Assembly (NCBI GenBank): GCA_034190875.2
Contig: CM067343.1
Location: 14,201,312 to 14,265,311 of the forward strand
Source: Urechis unicinctus
Lineage: Eukaryota > Annelida > Polychaeta > Xenopneusta > Urechidae
Direction of reading: 5' to 3'
DNA length: 64,000 nucleotides
Under the pieces are notes generated by a model that saw only the letters and a list, made by a program, of their open reading frames with translations, was not told the origin of the DNA and searched no databases. Position numbers and translations under genes: made by a program. Shown here piece after piece: positions 1 to 14,069 of this stretch. Positions within the stretch are counted from its first letter, which is position 1; each line of letters starts with the position of its first letter.

Positions 1-264
1 ACAAAAGTTACCAAAAATCACATTAAATTAAGGATTGACCTGAACTCTTTTGGCATCAATGGTTACTTTTCTAACTTTAACTTTTAATAAAGGAACCATA
101 ATGGGTAATCAGGCCAGGGTATCGTTGCACGAATTTCTGCAGGACCTTACAGTAGCCCCAAACGTATTTACCTATGCGATGGAATCGAATTTTTATTTAA
201 GAGGATGGCAACCTAAGACGGTATCGGTATTGATGACTAAGGCGAACAGACTGTTATGTTCGTA

Positions 265-595
265 GATATACTGTCATTTAATTAAAACCAACACTAAAAT
301 ACCCACACTGCGTTTTTCAATGCCGTTGGATTAGGATGCTAAATCAAAATGTTCTTGAAAAACTATTCGATTTTGTTTTAATAAAGTTCGTTGATCTGGC
401 TTACACTATAAAGATTGGTGAAGTGTACTGCCAATTAATTAAACGCAATGCTAAAATATCCACACAACGTTTTTCAATGCCGTCGGGAACAAAATGCTAA
501 TTGAAAGTTTTATTCTTGAAAAACTACTCGACCTTGTTTTTAAAGAGCTCGTGGATCCGGCGGACGCTAGCATGACTGGTGAATTGAACAGCTAT
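265..595. repeat. Tandem pair of ~150-bp repeat units, family A
   Basis: Two diverged units (about 265-410 and 415-590) each with ACACTGCG/ACACAACG-TTTTTCAATGCCGT, then AAATGCTAA and GTTCTTGAAAAACTA. A third unit lies at 9340-9525. No coding content. Confidence 0.7.
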
Positions 596-1199
596 TCGTT
601 TTTAGTTCGTTAGTAGTCAAACATACAAGCACCATATAAGCCCTAGTTAATTGTTCGAATAAACTGCACAACGCACGAAAAAGCTCAAAAGATGCCGATT
701 TGCAGCTGATGTTACGTAAATAACCGACATGTTGATATGATATGCAAGTATCCATATTGTGTCTTATGATAAAATTATTTTTATGGTATACATGCGTGGT
801 TATTTGCCATGTTAACATATGCACTATCACATGATTGCGTTCATAGTGTTCGGTATCGATTAGCAGATATTTTTGCCAGATATTGCAATTTGTATGAATA
901 AGAAATATGATCTCATACTATGACAGCTGCGGTGGTGATCGCTTGGTTTTCCGCATTCTTTTGTGTAGCAACGTAGCTCACCAGTGCCTGATATTATATT
1001 GGCAATACTTCGAAAACAAAGTTTAAAGCAAACTTGCAATGATGCAAGATATTGAGTCGGTGGCATTTGTGGTGCATATAGGTAGTTGCTTTTGAAATTG
1101 AGAGATGGTTCACATGACAGATACACCAATTCGTCTGGTCGGCAACACAAGGGTAATGAATCATTGGAATAGATCAGGATTTAGGATAGATATCGGACA

Positions 1200-3040
1200 A
1201 ACATCAGCTAGGCGTTTCATCATCTCTCAATCATAAAACTAATGTATCCTTAACTCGTCAAACGGTTTTCACATAACAATGACTTAATGCGACTGTGGCT
1301 GTTCTATCTTCTGCTATCTACTTTATTTGTTTATTATTTGGCACACCGATTCTATTGTACTGAACAGTAAGCGCGCCCTGTGGTATTACACGTTTACCAT
1401 GGTTACGCATCATATTTATTCGGGTGCCAGCGTTCGTTGCCTATCAAGCTATGTATGCTAAGTGGCAAAGAGGACTTTATTGGCGTATCCAGGTCTCAGC
1501 CCTCGAATGCTCTTATATGATATATATGCTTGTGCACCGAGACCCATAACAGGAGCAGAATAATAACATTTTGCTGTAAGAAGCGATAATAAAACCCTTT
1601 CCGACATTGATTTGATAAATCGAGTTTCGTTCTTTTATTTATTGATAATATTTATTCAGTTGATGCTCCTTTCGCCAAAATGAATGGTGATATTTTACCG
1701 TAATAATTCTAATATAAAGCTCTATTTCGACCAAACCTTCCATCATAGTATTTCTCTCTGGTAATCGGCACCTGTTGTGATGCCCATAGAGGGGGCACTA
1801 AATCAATAAATCGACGTTTCCGCGACGGTAGTTTGTCAACCCGTAAAGCGTATGTTGAGGTTTGACTTCTGAGCCATAGCCAGTGTGTATTTATCTGACA
1901 CAGGGTCTTATTGACATAATATCAAACATGTCATATTCAAGATATGTATGCTAATCGGGCAAGAATTAGTTGAGTGAGATACGTACCCAGCTCAATGAAC
2001 CAATCAATATTTGTTTCCATTATCAACATCATCGTGTATTTATATACCTCTATCACCGTATCGAGGGGGATATAATCGTTAACATATATAGATTGAAATA
2101 ACATCGCATAGGTCTACATGGTCCGTTGGTGACTGCTGATGGTAGGGATCAAATCGGATGTGAGTAGCCATGCTGCCTTCAGCGTCACACAACCCCCAGG
2201 ATTAGCAGAGAAGAGTGGCTCTATGACGTAATGTTAAGCCACTTTGGTACTGCCCCAATTGACAATTATCTGAAAACTTCCCTTGTCGTAGAGTATTGAC
2301 AGAGCCGGAACCTGTGTCAGGTACTGATTGCTAATTGGCGTGCATAGACAATCTGATATACCCCAGTCAGTAATATTTGGTCCCTGGAATCGTTTAAAGG
2401 ATTGATAACGGTGACCATTTCAAGTTCTCAATGATTGAACCGATGTTGCATGATTTATCGCATTATTCTGGGAATATATCTTATGCAGTGGTGGTATGTA
2501 AAGAGGGGTCTTGTATTTGTTGCTGAATCATGTGTTAATAATAGGACCATGTTATGAATGATTTTTTTTATGCAAATGTTTGTAAATCTCACATTAAGGT
2601 TGTGAAGTTTCTGAAAGTTGTTTGCATACGACAAACTTGTGACGATGCTTTGATATATTATCAGGCTGAGGCACAGGTTTTCCGGCGACTAAGCATCAAC
2701 AATTAACATTCCACCTTTATCATTATACGACTTGCATTGTTTTCTCTGCTGACCTATTGAATCTATTTCAAAAATGCAGTGACATTTGTTGCTAAAGTGT
2801 TCAATGCAAATAGTGATTATAAAAAAAAGTTTAAGTGTTGTCTATATACTGCTGACTGTACGGTACTGGAAATAAGCAGACATTACATACTTACAGTTAG
2901 GAGTCAACAACAGTCTTACTTGTCAACAGAAGCATATCCCTGAATATATTTTGACAATATAGGCCCATGCTGCTATCATAGATGCAGATCATCTGTGGAT
3001 TTATTGCCTTTTCTAGATTCAGTGCCTCTTATGACTTTTT
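1200..3040. other. No gene seen
   Basis: AT-rich DNA with stops in all frames, no exon-like island, microsatellite or recognised repeat family. Confidence 0.5.
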
Positions 3041-3049
3041 GCTTACAAA

Positions 3050-5000
3050 ACTTCTTTGTCCTAATTGATCCCCATTATGAGAGTCTTATCGCTTCAATCA
3101 TTAACGCCAACTAAGCATGACGATGTTCTATGCAGCAGTGGAGTTTTACACGATCAAATTCTTTGTTCAGCATTGGCTCCGATATAAGCTATGGAAAGGT
3201 CTGGAAGCCGCACCTGCGCGTCTAACGGCCATAGGCTGCTCAGCTAATGGACAAACTTGGCTCTGTATTTGAATAGCAAGCGGCCTCTCACGCAACGTTT
3301 ATTGGGGTTGCTATTGATAAGATCTAATGCTCGAGCATTGCACGTTTTTAAAGGACATCGCCGTGAATCGATTGGGCTGGTGCAGAACATACATTTGTAT
3401 ATCCCAAAAAGCACACCTAATTGCTCGACACTTTTACTGTCCGAACCAAGGTAGCAATTATAGTTTGCTGGTACGTTTGATTATGGAGATGAGTGGCACT
3501 TCAATTCGAATAATTTATATGCGGTCGATTGCAGATTGCAGGCGGTATATGAAGCGTCTCGGAACAGCTAGTTATTACTGTACTGTCGTACTAAATGGTC
3601 AGTAATTTTACGCAGTGTGGCTTCCCTGCCGGAGAGGCACACCCTTGTTTGGTCGAGCGATTTATATGCTAGGCTTATTCACTTCTATTCATGGTTGTAC
3701 CACCACACAACTGACCAAATAGTTTAAGAGATATATATCATCAGAGGATACGGTTCATTATCAAGGCACGACGGCGTCGAGCGATGGCTACACCGAATCA
3801 AATTGTCATATTGTCGATTACATTCCTTACTTAGATATTCGTATAGAGATCCGGCCAGCGATTACATCATCCATGCTCTCAAAAGATGACAGATTTCTAC
3901 GCAGCAGTGGAGTTTTTCACTGTAAAACTCTGTCTCCACCATGTCCTCTGATACAGGCTATAGAAAAGTAGCGATGGCACGCGTGGGCATTTAATGGATT
4001 TGTATTGCTCTGCAAGTTTGACAAACAACAGGAATTACATTAGAATGGCAAAGATGCTATCATTCAGCGTTGATTAGCTGTATTGGTAACACACAATCCT
4101 CGAGCAGTGCTCATTTTAAAGCAAGAACGCCACTGTATGCGATTAATGTTATTCAAGAATCCAATAAGAGATAAGTACTGATAAGATTAAAATTACTACA
4201 CTGCATTTCGCTGTTTGGTGAGTTTTGTGATGGGGAATTTCTGTCCTGCATTGTAAAGCTTGGCGGATGCCGGAAATCGATTGGGCTGTTACTGAATATA
4301 AACATGAACACCTCATTGGTCGACATATTACTGTCCGAACCAAGATAGCAATTACAGATTGCTGGTACACTTAATTATGGAGATGGCTCACAATTAAATT
4401 CGAATACTTCGTGCATATGTTAAACAAAAACATAATAATTGTCATCAGTTTATTAGACCAGACCTGATCCGATGAAGTTTGATGCATGCAAACCATCTTT
4501 GCGGTCGATTTCTGACTTGTGTAGGTTCGTTGATCGCAGTCGCTGACTGCATGCAAACACTTTTCTAGCGTTTTACATCCCGGAGATGCTATGAATATTG
4601 TTTGTTATAACTAATACCGCTAGTGTATATTCGCTACCCTGGAAGGTCCAAACTACTATGTCCAAAGCTTGACATATATGCGCTCTCTTGGCGGAAATTA
4701 CCAATGCAGGCCACAGCAGGCCACAGAGATATTACACAATCTACGGTTGTCTGGTGGAGAGGCGTGATATGTTGCAATTTTTATGACTTGCCACTTTATG
4801 TCATCCCGAGTTTAGTGATGTAGCGCAGTGTGGCTTCCGTGCCAAATAAGCACACAAACGCCATTTTGAGCCATTTGTATGCTGGACAGAGGTGCTCCTA
4901 TTCATAAATGCACCACTACACAACGGATAAACTATTTTGCGAGATATATACCTCCAGATAATACGTGTGAACATAAGTTAGATACCAGCGACCTAGAATA
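3050..5000. repeat. Tandem ~0.9-kb repeat units, family F
   Basis: Two imperfect tandem units (about 3050-3800 and 3840-5000). Both contain GCAGCAGTGGAGTTTT, a GATTGGGCTG block, GTCCGAACCAAG and a CGCAGTGTGGCTTCC block in the same order. The same blocks recur at 39540-40160 and 55440-55995. No protein domain recognised. Open frames here are short and interrupted. Confidence 0.7.
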
Positions 5001-5761
5001 CCATGATATTTTGGAAAGTAGATGGGTTCTTTCGGTAGAGGTTTGTCACTCCAGCAACAATTGACGATGGTCCACATATATCTGCAATATGTCTGCGTAG
5101 TTAAACTTGTTATCAGGATGATTATCTAGCATCAATAAAGTCCAAAAGGAAATTATCGATTTTTTTAAAATGAAAGGATGATTTATACATTTAGTGTTCT
5201 ATTGTATCATCAGTACAATATGACAACAAAGATTGCAAAGCCGCATTACATATGAGCAGGGATGATCTGCATAATAATGAATGACACTCAGACAGGATTT
5301 ACCCAATAACATGAACGCAATATGTGGTTACTCTACTATGAAGACATTTCATAACACAGATGGACAGGGTGTATCATATGATATTGATGTGCTGTATAAC
5401 ATATGGTGTTGGTCATCTCATGACAGAGAGCTAGGAGTCAATCTCGAGTAATCGTGTCATTAATTGACATTATTGGCTTCTAAGAATCTAAATCCATATC
5501 ATGTGTCTTACCTTATGATGTACAATATCCGTATATTGCCGTGCGCAAAAGCCGTGCACGATTCAACCATCTTATAAAGCTGTTATTGAAATAGTCTACA
5601 ATTCCCGATTGACCGCAGTTAGTGACTTGAATTCACACGTGAATATATCCAATAGTGCTGACACCTTACAATATAAACGTCGGTTAGAAAGAAATATTAC
5701 GAAATTCATGCACAAGTCACTCCATGTTTATCCAGCGACTGAATGCTTGATTTAAAGATAT

Positions 5762-6001
<240 letters not shown>

Positions 6002-6179
6002 AGACCACTGCCTATATAGATGAGTGAAATCCACGTAATGAAAACATGACAGTTGGCATCTTAAAATTGATCGACAGAGACACAGCAGTACAAATTGGAA
6101 GGTCTATTATAGGGCGGCTCTGATGAGCTTGCGTAAGCTATTAATGTACTTTTGGGCTTGAAATTCACATAATTTTCAC

Positions 6180-6300
6180 GTTTAAAGACGTGTGGGCATA
6201 AACAGCTATCGACTATGTTTCACGAGCAGCATGCCTGCAGACATTGCGGCATGGATGGTATATGTAGTCTAATAAGCAGTTTTCTCGCTCCATCATACTT
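6180..6300. repeat. Short repeat shared with 50640-50760
   Basis: GCAGACATTGCGGCATGGA followed by AGCAGTTTTCT is common to both sites. Diverged flanks also align, so this is probably part of a larger eroded repeat continuing to the 11-13 kb family. Confidence 0.6.
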
Positions 6301-7230
6301 GCTATCTTACATTGTTATTCGGCGAGCAAACAAATCCAGAGGTCAACGCACAAGATATTTAACTGTCATGCACGCTGGTATTTTCTCTCATCTGCATGCT
6401 TTTGTTGTTTACCCCCTCGGACTTCGCTGCACGAATCTCTGATTTTGAGTACACGCTGTATTTATGTGCTGCAAATTTGAAATGACATGCTGCTGCGAGG
6501 AAATGTAATCTGCTAGCGACCAATAAAGTTTACAATTAGGATTGGAATAATTCGAGCAAAGACTAACGAGCCTTTGCTATTTCGCCGAGCAGTATCGTAA
6601 CATTTATCATAGTTATATCATCATTTGTCCAGCAGCAGTACAAACTACCCGTCAGTGCGCCATATACATCGTAATATAGTCGAAATTAGTTGTGCTGTTG
6701 TACTATATGCAATCAATCATGTGTTACAGAAATATAATCATTTGTGTAGAGATCAGCAATTATATGATATTACCTCAGCGGCAGTTATTTCTGAAACCAT
6801 TACACTGCAACTAGACACCGATGCTTTGATATCTCGCCTCATAATATTGAAGAAAAAGGGGAATGTCAACGGATGTTCTAGTTTCCGAGAAACGCCCTCT
6901 ACACTGACGTTTTTATATGCTATAATTCACTTGTTGCATGCAAGCCAAAGTATACCCCCCGGAATAGTGTGCTAGCAAATATTAAGTTTTGCATGCTTTT
7001 CCGGTTTCCGGCTGCTTAATATGTTGAACCATCCACAATATAGGTAGCACGCTAGTTAGGTCGCGCGTGTTCTTAATGAAAAACATTGCGTTTAGTTTCA
7101 GCAGCCATGCATGAAATAAGTGAATCGATTGCCGAGGCAAATGACTAGTAACGGCACGACGTCATACTCTTACACAAAACCACGGCCACTATTGGCCGAT
7201 TTTAAGAAGCCCAACTGGTCGCCGGGAGCT

Positions 7231-7512
7231 TTAGCGTGGAGATAGAAGTTTCTCCCAAATTTGTTCTGATCCAAACTCATCAGAAGCTACCCAGCAAACT
7301 CCCGTTATTGTCCCGCTACGTATGTACCCCATACGTATCCCGCATATCACACGGCCAGAGGCCGCACGAACAACTTCCAGCTTCAGTCCGGCCATAGTCG
7401 TTATATAGTCCTCCAGGGGGCCGGCTGCCGGCTGCGGGTGCAGATGTGACTGAAGCAAAAACCACAGCATGGGCAAAAGACAAGAAAATAGATGCCTCGA
7501 ATGTTGTGTCAT
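7231..7512 (-). CDS. Possible small secreted protein, 93 aa, unknown family
   Basis: ATG-to-TAA frame of 93 codons in a stretch clearly richer in GC (about 50%) than its surroundings, as real exons here tend to be. The N-terminus looks like a signal peptide: MTQHSRH, the hydrophobic core LFSCLLPMLWFLL, then a Pro/Ala region before a likely cut near PAAG. The mature part has GRVICGIRMGYIRSG, GVCWVASDEFG and IWEKLL, with two cysteines. I do not recognise the family. It may be a whole short gene or the 5' exon of a longer one. A neighbouring gene on this strand is not evident. Confidence 0.4.
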   Translation of the reverse strand: MTQHSRHLFSCLLPMLWFLLQSHLHPQPAAGPLEDYITTMAGLKLEVVRAASGRVICGIRMGYIRSGTITGVCWVASDEFGSEQIWEKLLSPR

Positions 7513-8856
7513 ACTATCGAATGATACTTTCTCATAAAAACACGGCTTATGTTATACCAGGGCCTTATGGTTTTTTTTCACAAGCCCTGGAGACATAACC
7601 GTATCAGGTTTGGCCAACCCTGTTCAACTTCTTGCTTTGTTTTCAGCTGCTAATCATGTCTGACTGTGCCTTATTCCATTTATACGTATAAGAAGTATCT
7701 ACATATCAAACGCTAGGGATCAAATGCAGAACAATAGAGATTCATAGATACCTCATTATGTTATCAAAACTAACATAATTACAATAATAAAAACATCAAT
7801 ATCTTACAATGTTTTGATAAAACAACAAAGCCAATTTCGATCGCTCACACTTGATCAAATGATTTTGGGAGATGGAATTTGCGCTGGAGGTAAACCCATC
7901 CTTTTTGATTACTGTCATCGATAAAGACATAAGATGGTTGTGTGTACCACGATCTGATACACATCTTTGTCGGCTCTGGTGATTTACCGACAACGATTCG
8001 TGTCGAAATGTGTGTAACCTTTGTTTGTATAGACATTAGATTTAGCTAAACCACTCTTCCTATATCGAACAACGGACATGAATATTCCCAGCAGGCACAT
8101 ATGGCTACATCTATAAATCGTTTATCGGTAATAACAGCGATGAAAGTGACATTTACAATGTAATCACATGGCCGGTTGTATTTTGGCGAACAAGGTCGGG
8201 GAACGCCGACACACGCTGATTCATCAATAAGGAAACGTGCAGCATATTTGTAAGTCAGAATGAGGACGATCGCCCCAATATGCCAGTCAGATTGACCTTA
8301 TGGGTGGAATGCTTGATGCAAGAAACGTTTTATTTGGTTTGGTCAAATAAAACATTGTCGTGAGCTAAGCATATTGTTCGAGGTCCCGACGTAACACAGC
8401 ACCCCCTTTGAAATGATTGTAATATTTATAGGTTATCTTACTAACCTATGTCCCAAGGCATAGAGGACAGGATAGTGAGGTACAGTAAAAAGGCGGATGG
8501 AATTGGTATCTACACATCATTAAGTGCATGGGACTATAATAATGCATTGCAAACAGAATATTAATGGCCATTGACGGGACAGAGCAATTTATCCACATTC
8601 TGAAATTGTGTGTGATATTATATTTGCCCAACAAAAATTTGCGTATACATTATGGGATACTATAAACGCGTAAGTCTAAGAATCCATAAATCTAACACCA
8701 AGATTGCGTGATTCCTGTCACCGTCTGCTAAGTGGTCTGTGTTAAAGTGGCCCGATAGATGATTTTGTTTGTGTTGCGAATATATGTATATTTCAGGGAA
8801 TCAATAATCGCTAAGACAACAAAATAGATATGTCTTAACTCCTCATAAACAAGTAT

Positions 8857-9001
<145 letters not shown>

Positions 9002-9339
9002 TGTATATACATATTGACGCGGATACATAGATTTATTTATTAAACGACAGAATTTTCTATCTATCTGGTGTCAGTGGTAATTTCAAATAAGGCAACCATG
9101 AACTATCGGCTAGCATTAGCCATAGATAACTAAAATATATTATACTGATATATGTGGCGACACAGTTAACCAGGTCAAATGATCAACCAACATGTTTAAG
9201 CGTTGTTTTAGTCAGACTTTAACATTATGGTTTGCACATTACTCTGCGCTTTAATCAATTATGATGTAATTTCAGCGCACTTATGAAAAGACACAATTTC
9301 ACCATGAACACCAAATGTAATACACTATAAATACGCTTT

Positions 9340-9525
9340 AAAGGGTGGTAAAGTGCACCGCCTATTAATTAAACACAATACAAAAATTATCTACACAACG
9401 TTTTTCAATGCCGTCGTATCAAAATGCTAATCAAAAGTTTTGTTCTTGAAATACTATTGGAGCTGGTTTTTTAAAGAGTTCGTTGGACTGGCTGACGCTA
9501 GCATGACTGGTGAATTGAGAAGGGA
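9340..9525. repeat. Family A repeat, distant copy
   Basis: Matches 421-590: CACACAACGTTTTTCAATGC is nearly identical and the copy ends at GACGCTAGCATGACTGGTGA, shared exactly with 562-581. Confidence 0.75.
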
Positions 9526-10039
9526 TTCGTTATCAAATACCAGTAAGCTGGTCTTGTGGTGTTACACGTTAACCTGTTTAATCGTTACCTCGGTAACTTG
9601 TTATCAGTTTTGCAAGACTGGATAATTAAAACTTGGCGCAATGGATATAAAACTAAGGCGCGTTTCATTTTGCTCTGCAAATGTATGCTCATAACATCTG
9701 CGCCAAATCCAAACAAAACAGGGAAATTGTACGCGGAGTTCATGGCCGTAGTAGTTACTTAAATTTCGTTCAGTTAAACAGAAATAACAGAACATACATC
9801 GGTGTTATAGCCATTCAGGGAATAACTTGCCAATATCGTACTTGTCAAGGTGTTGAATGCATAGAATGCGAACCTATGGCAAAAGGCAGACGCAGGTATA
9901 TAAAACAATGCGTGACGTTCCAGCTGTCTCCATCAAAGGATTCGTGGCGGGAGGGAAGGAACGCACATAAATAGTTAGGGTTAGATGAGCATAGTGTCGA
10001 GGAAATATGTTATCAATGAACCAATCAAACTAATTAAGT

Positions 10040-10530
10040 CACACTTATATGCACTGTACAAGTCAATGCAGAGTACTCGTAGCAATATTATAAGACATTA
10101 ATCATATTACAGACCTACTTATGCAATAGAGTAATACAACATCTTTATTCAGTATTTCGGCACTATGGAATTTGTACTAGAAAAACATTCAGCAATACCG
10201 ATATGAGTTTGTGTATGATTAAGGATAGTTACTTGGAATAAGAGAGGTACCCTTAAAATACATGTTAAATAAGAAATGTTAGAATACGCATGAATGTTGG
10301 CAACACCTCATGAGGATGAAAAAAATGTGGTTTGAGTGGCGTGTGGGTCTACCAAGCAAATATTTTGGTAGGCCAAACATTTGGACAAGCATTGCTTTTA
10401 GCATTTCCAACCTGAGATTCTTGAACATGATTCCTCTATATACCTCAAGCAGAATAATAATATACTGTGCATCAACTACGCATTATTATCGCTGGCCACA
10501 CGCGAACATGCCTCTTACTTCTACGTACGT
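10040..10530. repeat. Family B repeat
   Basis: Aligns with 14070-14600: CACACTTATATGCAC, GAGTACTC, GATTAAGGATAGTTACTTG-type block, GCAACACCT, CACACGCGAACATG. Diverged copies with no coding content recognised. Confidence 0.7.
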
Positions 10531-10850
10531 GTTTACGAGCCCTGTGCAGGCCAAAACTGTCCATGCGGGCCCGCCGTGTGCTATGCTACCCCTGGGCCCT
10601 ACGATTTTGCGAAATGTTTCGCCTCATTAGGGCCCGGTGGAGCCCGTGGATGAACGTTGAACATGCCCTTTGGGCTTACGGGCTTTCTATGGGTCACAGC
10701 TACGTACAGCCCTCAAGGCGTGTGACCAAAACTTCGTACAGGAGATTACCTTTTAAGGGCTTTCGGTGGGCCACAGCCCAGTATGGCCCTAAAGGTCATG
10801 TATGGACCACAAGCCACTGTATGTCTCATATGTCATAGGCAAAACATCGA
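10500..10850. repeat. GC-rich degenerate minisatellite-like block
   Basis: A GC-rich island with recurring GGGCCC, GGGC(C/T)TA(C/T)GG and GCCACAGCC words in loose repeat units. A similar but shorter block lies at 54040-54160. Function unknown; may be the core of a repeat element. Confidence 0.5.
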
Positions 10851-10969
10851 GCACACGAAAAAGTAAGCATCACAACCTGTGACTAAAATAGTCTTACATT
10901 TGATCAATTTGACCTGACAAGCGTAACAAAAATTTCATGCATTTAAGAAAGGCGTAAATCAATAAGCGT

Positions 10970-13140
10970 ATTACATTGCGTGAGTAAGATTGTTTGCGTT
11001 AGCCTGAATCGACTGCATTTATGGGTCAATGCATGAATTGCAAAGTTGCATTGCGCATAGCGATACTTAGCATGCCAAGTTTAAATTCGGACTATTTGAG
11101 TCTCCTAATAAAACTAGCTCTCATCAGCCGCGCCTATCACCACAGTACCTGGTAGCTGGCAGGGGTTTAAGTATTTGCGAAATAGTAAAGCGTCGATAGG
11201 GTAACAATGCACAACATAATCCGCTGTGAAAGGGCGGGAATTCCATGTACCAAACTGACTGTCATTACAAATCACTCGTTTACTGAAATTCTTGACATGG
11301 TATTCTCATTTGTTCTACATTTAATACAGCTCATTGGCTATTGTTGAACGGAAATACCATAATTTTGCTTGCACGAACATTATTATGATGTAATTCATCA
11401 ACTGATGACTGCTATCACACTTTCCGCTACTAGGATCCGACGTAATACCTTGTGGTCTCCCCAATCTAACTACAATAGACCTCTGTGACCTTTTTCTGAT
11501 AGCCGCTATGACTAATCGTAATCCTAGCCAGCAACTTCAATGAAATAGTTCTTCTAACTGTATTTAAATCAGATATTTGTCTCGTGCAGGGCAATGAATT
11601 TGAGAAGCAGGTTGCACATATATAACGATTAGCCGCTTGGCAGCTGCTTCCAAGGAGTGCAAAAAAACCCACTTTTGGGCTTAAAGTGATTTTGTTTATC
11701 AAAAGCGGCGCAGACTGAGCTCTTTAGTACAAAGTTTTGTATGTAGACAGATAGAACAGCTCACTATGTGTTGCCGTTTCAAGGGAACAAAATTAATTGA
11801 CATTTGTGGGCTTAGAGGCAGTGGAGGCGCCTGTGTTGAACCTTCAGAATCCCTATGAAAAGTTGCACATGAAGACCAAATAACACCTGTTGAGGTGCAG
11901 CTGTTTAAGGGTGACGATAGATATATTGACTAAAAGTCGCACAGACCCTCTTAAATATGTGTTCAAAGGACAACTACAAGGTACCAGCGACGGTTAATAC
12001 AGCAAAACATTAATGCGTTCACAGAGCTTATAAAAGCCTTATGCATGCGCATAGTGTGCACTGGTCCATGGCAAGAAGATTAATGGTGGATTAAGCTTAA
12101 GAGGGTGTAACAGTTGTTAAATTGAGAGGTTAGATCAATAGGGGAGAAGCGAGCTAATAATGCATTGAAGTGGTTGTTAGACAATCTTAGGGAAAGGGAT
12201 TACGTGAAAAGGTGTAGAATTAAACGGAGGTACATATTGAGACGCACAGTGCTCCGCATTATGTTGGGAGAGGATGTCCGGATGTGAAAAATGTGATGTT
12301 GACTTCAGTGTAGCAATAAATGCAAACGGCACAATGAATTAAGCAAGAAATGGGGGCGAATTTCTAACGTGATATGTTTAGATCAATGAGGTGTATTTGT
12401 ATGAATATGTGAAGTCAAAATCGGTACAACGTTTATGCGGTGCAAGTACGGACATTAATGTCGTAGTTTGGATAGTTTGTATAGAGAAGAAATGGTATAT
12501 TGACCTATCATATGGAGCGGTGGTACAGTTGCGAGACTTGATGCTGGCTGCAGGGATAGGGTCGAGTTTAAACACATCGCGGGGGCATGTGCTCACACGT
12601 ACAACATCTTGTTACTGCTTGATTGATGCTTATTGATCGTAATTTTGACCCACATATCCATATTGCATAATATATTCTGTTGTGCTTTATATTCCAAATG
12701 TTACACGGTGGTGCTCATGAATGATTCATCGTCATATGCTACCTCATACTGTTATGTGCTTATTGGGCAGGGTGCCGACTTTGTATTACGGAATATAAAT
12801 ATTGAGGGTCGAGGAGCTGATTTATGCAATATCATACCGCAACAATGACATCCGAATAGGTGCTGTCAATATGAGATGCGCACTGACGTGATATAGTAAA
12901 ACTTATAACACATCATCAAATATGTATAACAGTTATTTGACTTTTCAGTTCCTGATATTTTTCAGCAATATATACTGCACTTACCGGCTTGCGCGTAAGC
13001 ACTTATCTTCTTCCGTCCCCCATACAACCAGTCATCGAGCATGTTGACAAACACCGCAAACTATTGAAGTATATACCAACAGCTTAGTGTTGAAATTGAA
13101 ATTTATCATTTGTGAACCAACACGTGTTTATTGGTTTTGC
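10970..13140. repeat. Family C long repeat (~2.1 kb)
   Basis: Collinear with 50860-52940. Shared blocks include GCCTGAATCGACTGC, GATACTTAGCATGCCAAGT, TTTGCGAAATA, CAATGCACAA, TTGGCAGCTGCTTCCAAGGAGTGCA, CGGTACAACGTTTA and GAATATAAATATTGAGGGTC. Identity about 75-85% by eye. No transposase recognised. Confidence 0.8.
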
Positions 13141-14069
13141 TGAGAGCGGCACAGGCCATGTTGCAATTTCTAGGTAGGAAACACATATGGGGCATAATTC
13201 CAGCTGCGGTTAGGTAATCTATATTGCGGGTGAACATGTTAATTCTATATCGTGAAATTTTTAGCTGGGTCGTTAGTAGCAATAGAAGCATTTTAGTTAA
13301 TTCATGAGCAGATGCTCATGTTAATTTACTGCTGACGTTCATATGATAGGCTCTTATATAGAAAATGCAGGTCAGGCAGATATCAAAATCAGCTACATAA
13401 TCTTATTATTGAATAATACCGAAACGCAACAGGAATCGTCGATGCGTGTACTAAAATCTTATCTACTTTGAGCGGTTATTGGTGCAAATTTGTAGCTCTG
13501 GTTCTTTTCCATCTCATGAAATATCGTTTGTAATATATCAAGTCGTTCTCATTTCAAACACATCCAGACACAAACAGATGGAACCAAGGTGTTTCAAAAC
13601 ACACTAAACGACCACATTAAAAGGGTTAAGACACTCCGGCTGATTGTTTAAGTAATTTCCTGTGACATTCAGTGCGTAAGCTTGTGTGCAGAGGTAATAT
13701 TTTCCTTCTGATTGTTGGGATATCCTCACTGAAATGTTGAAATAAACGTCGGTCATTTCAGGGCTCTTGCGCCGAGGCTCAGGAATTTACCCGTCAAAAA
13801 AGTGCGCTTATCTGATCAATTTGTCGTAAACGCCTCCTAAATTACTAAGTCTTTCAAAAATTCCGACAAGTTTTCCTAGCGACATTGGGGATAGGAAGCC
13901 ATGTCTCAAAATAGCAATTACTTCTCCTGGTCGTACAATTGCATATACACCGGTGATATATTGCAGAGAAACATTATCTTGCACTATCATCACCAAATCT
14001 AGGGTTATTTAGTTCCCTTAATAAACTGCTACTTCCTATACTACCAAAAGGTATCATTGAATCAATGCA

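Noticed and set aside
7100..7500. DM9 (DUF3421) repeat for the 93-codon secreted candidate
   Set aside because: GRVICGIR...GVCWVA is only loosely similar in layout; key Gly-Lys-Val and Tyr-Gly-Gly features are missing.
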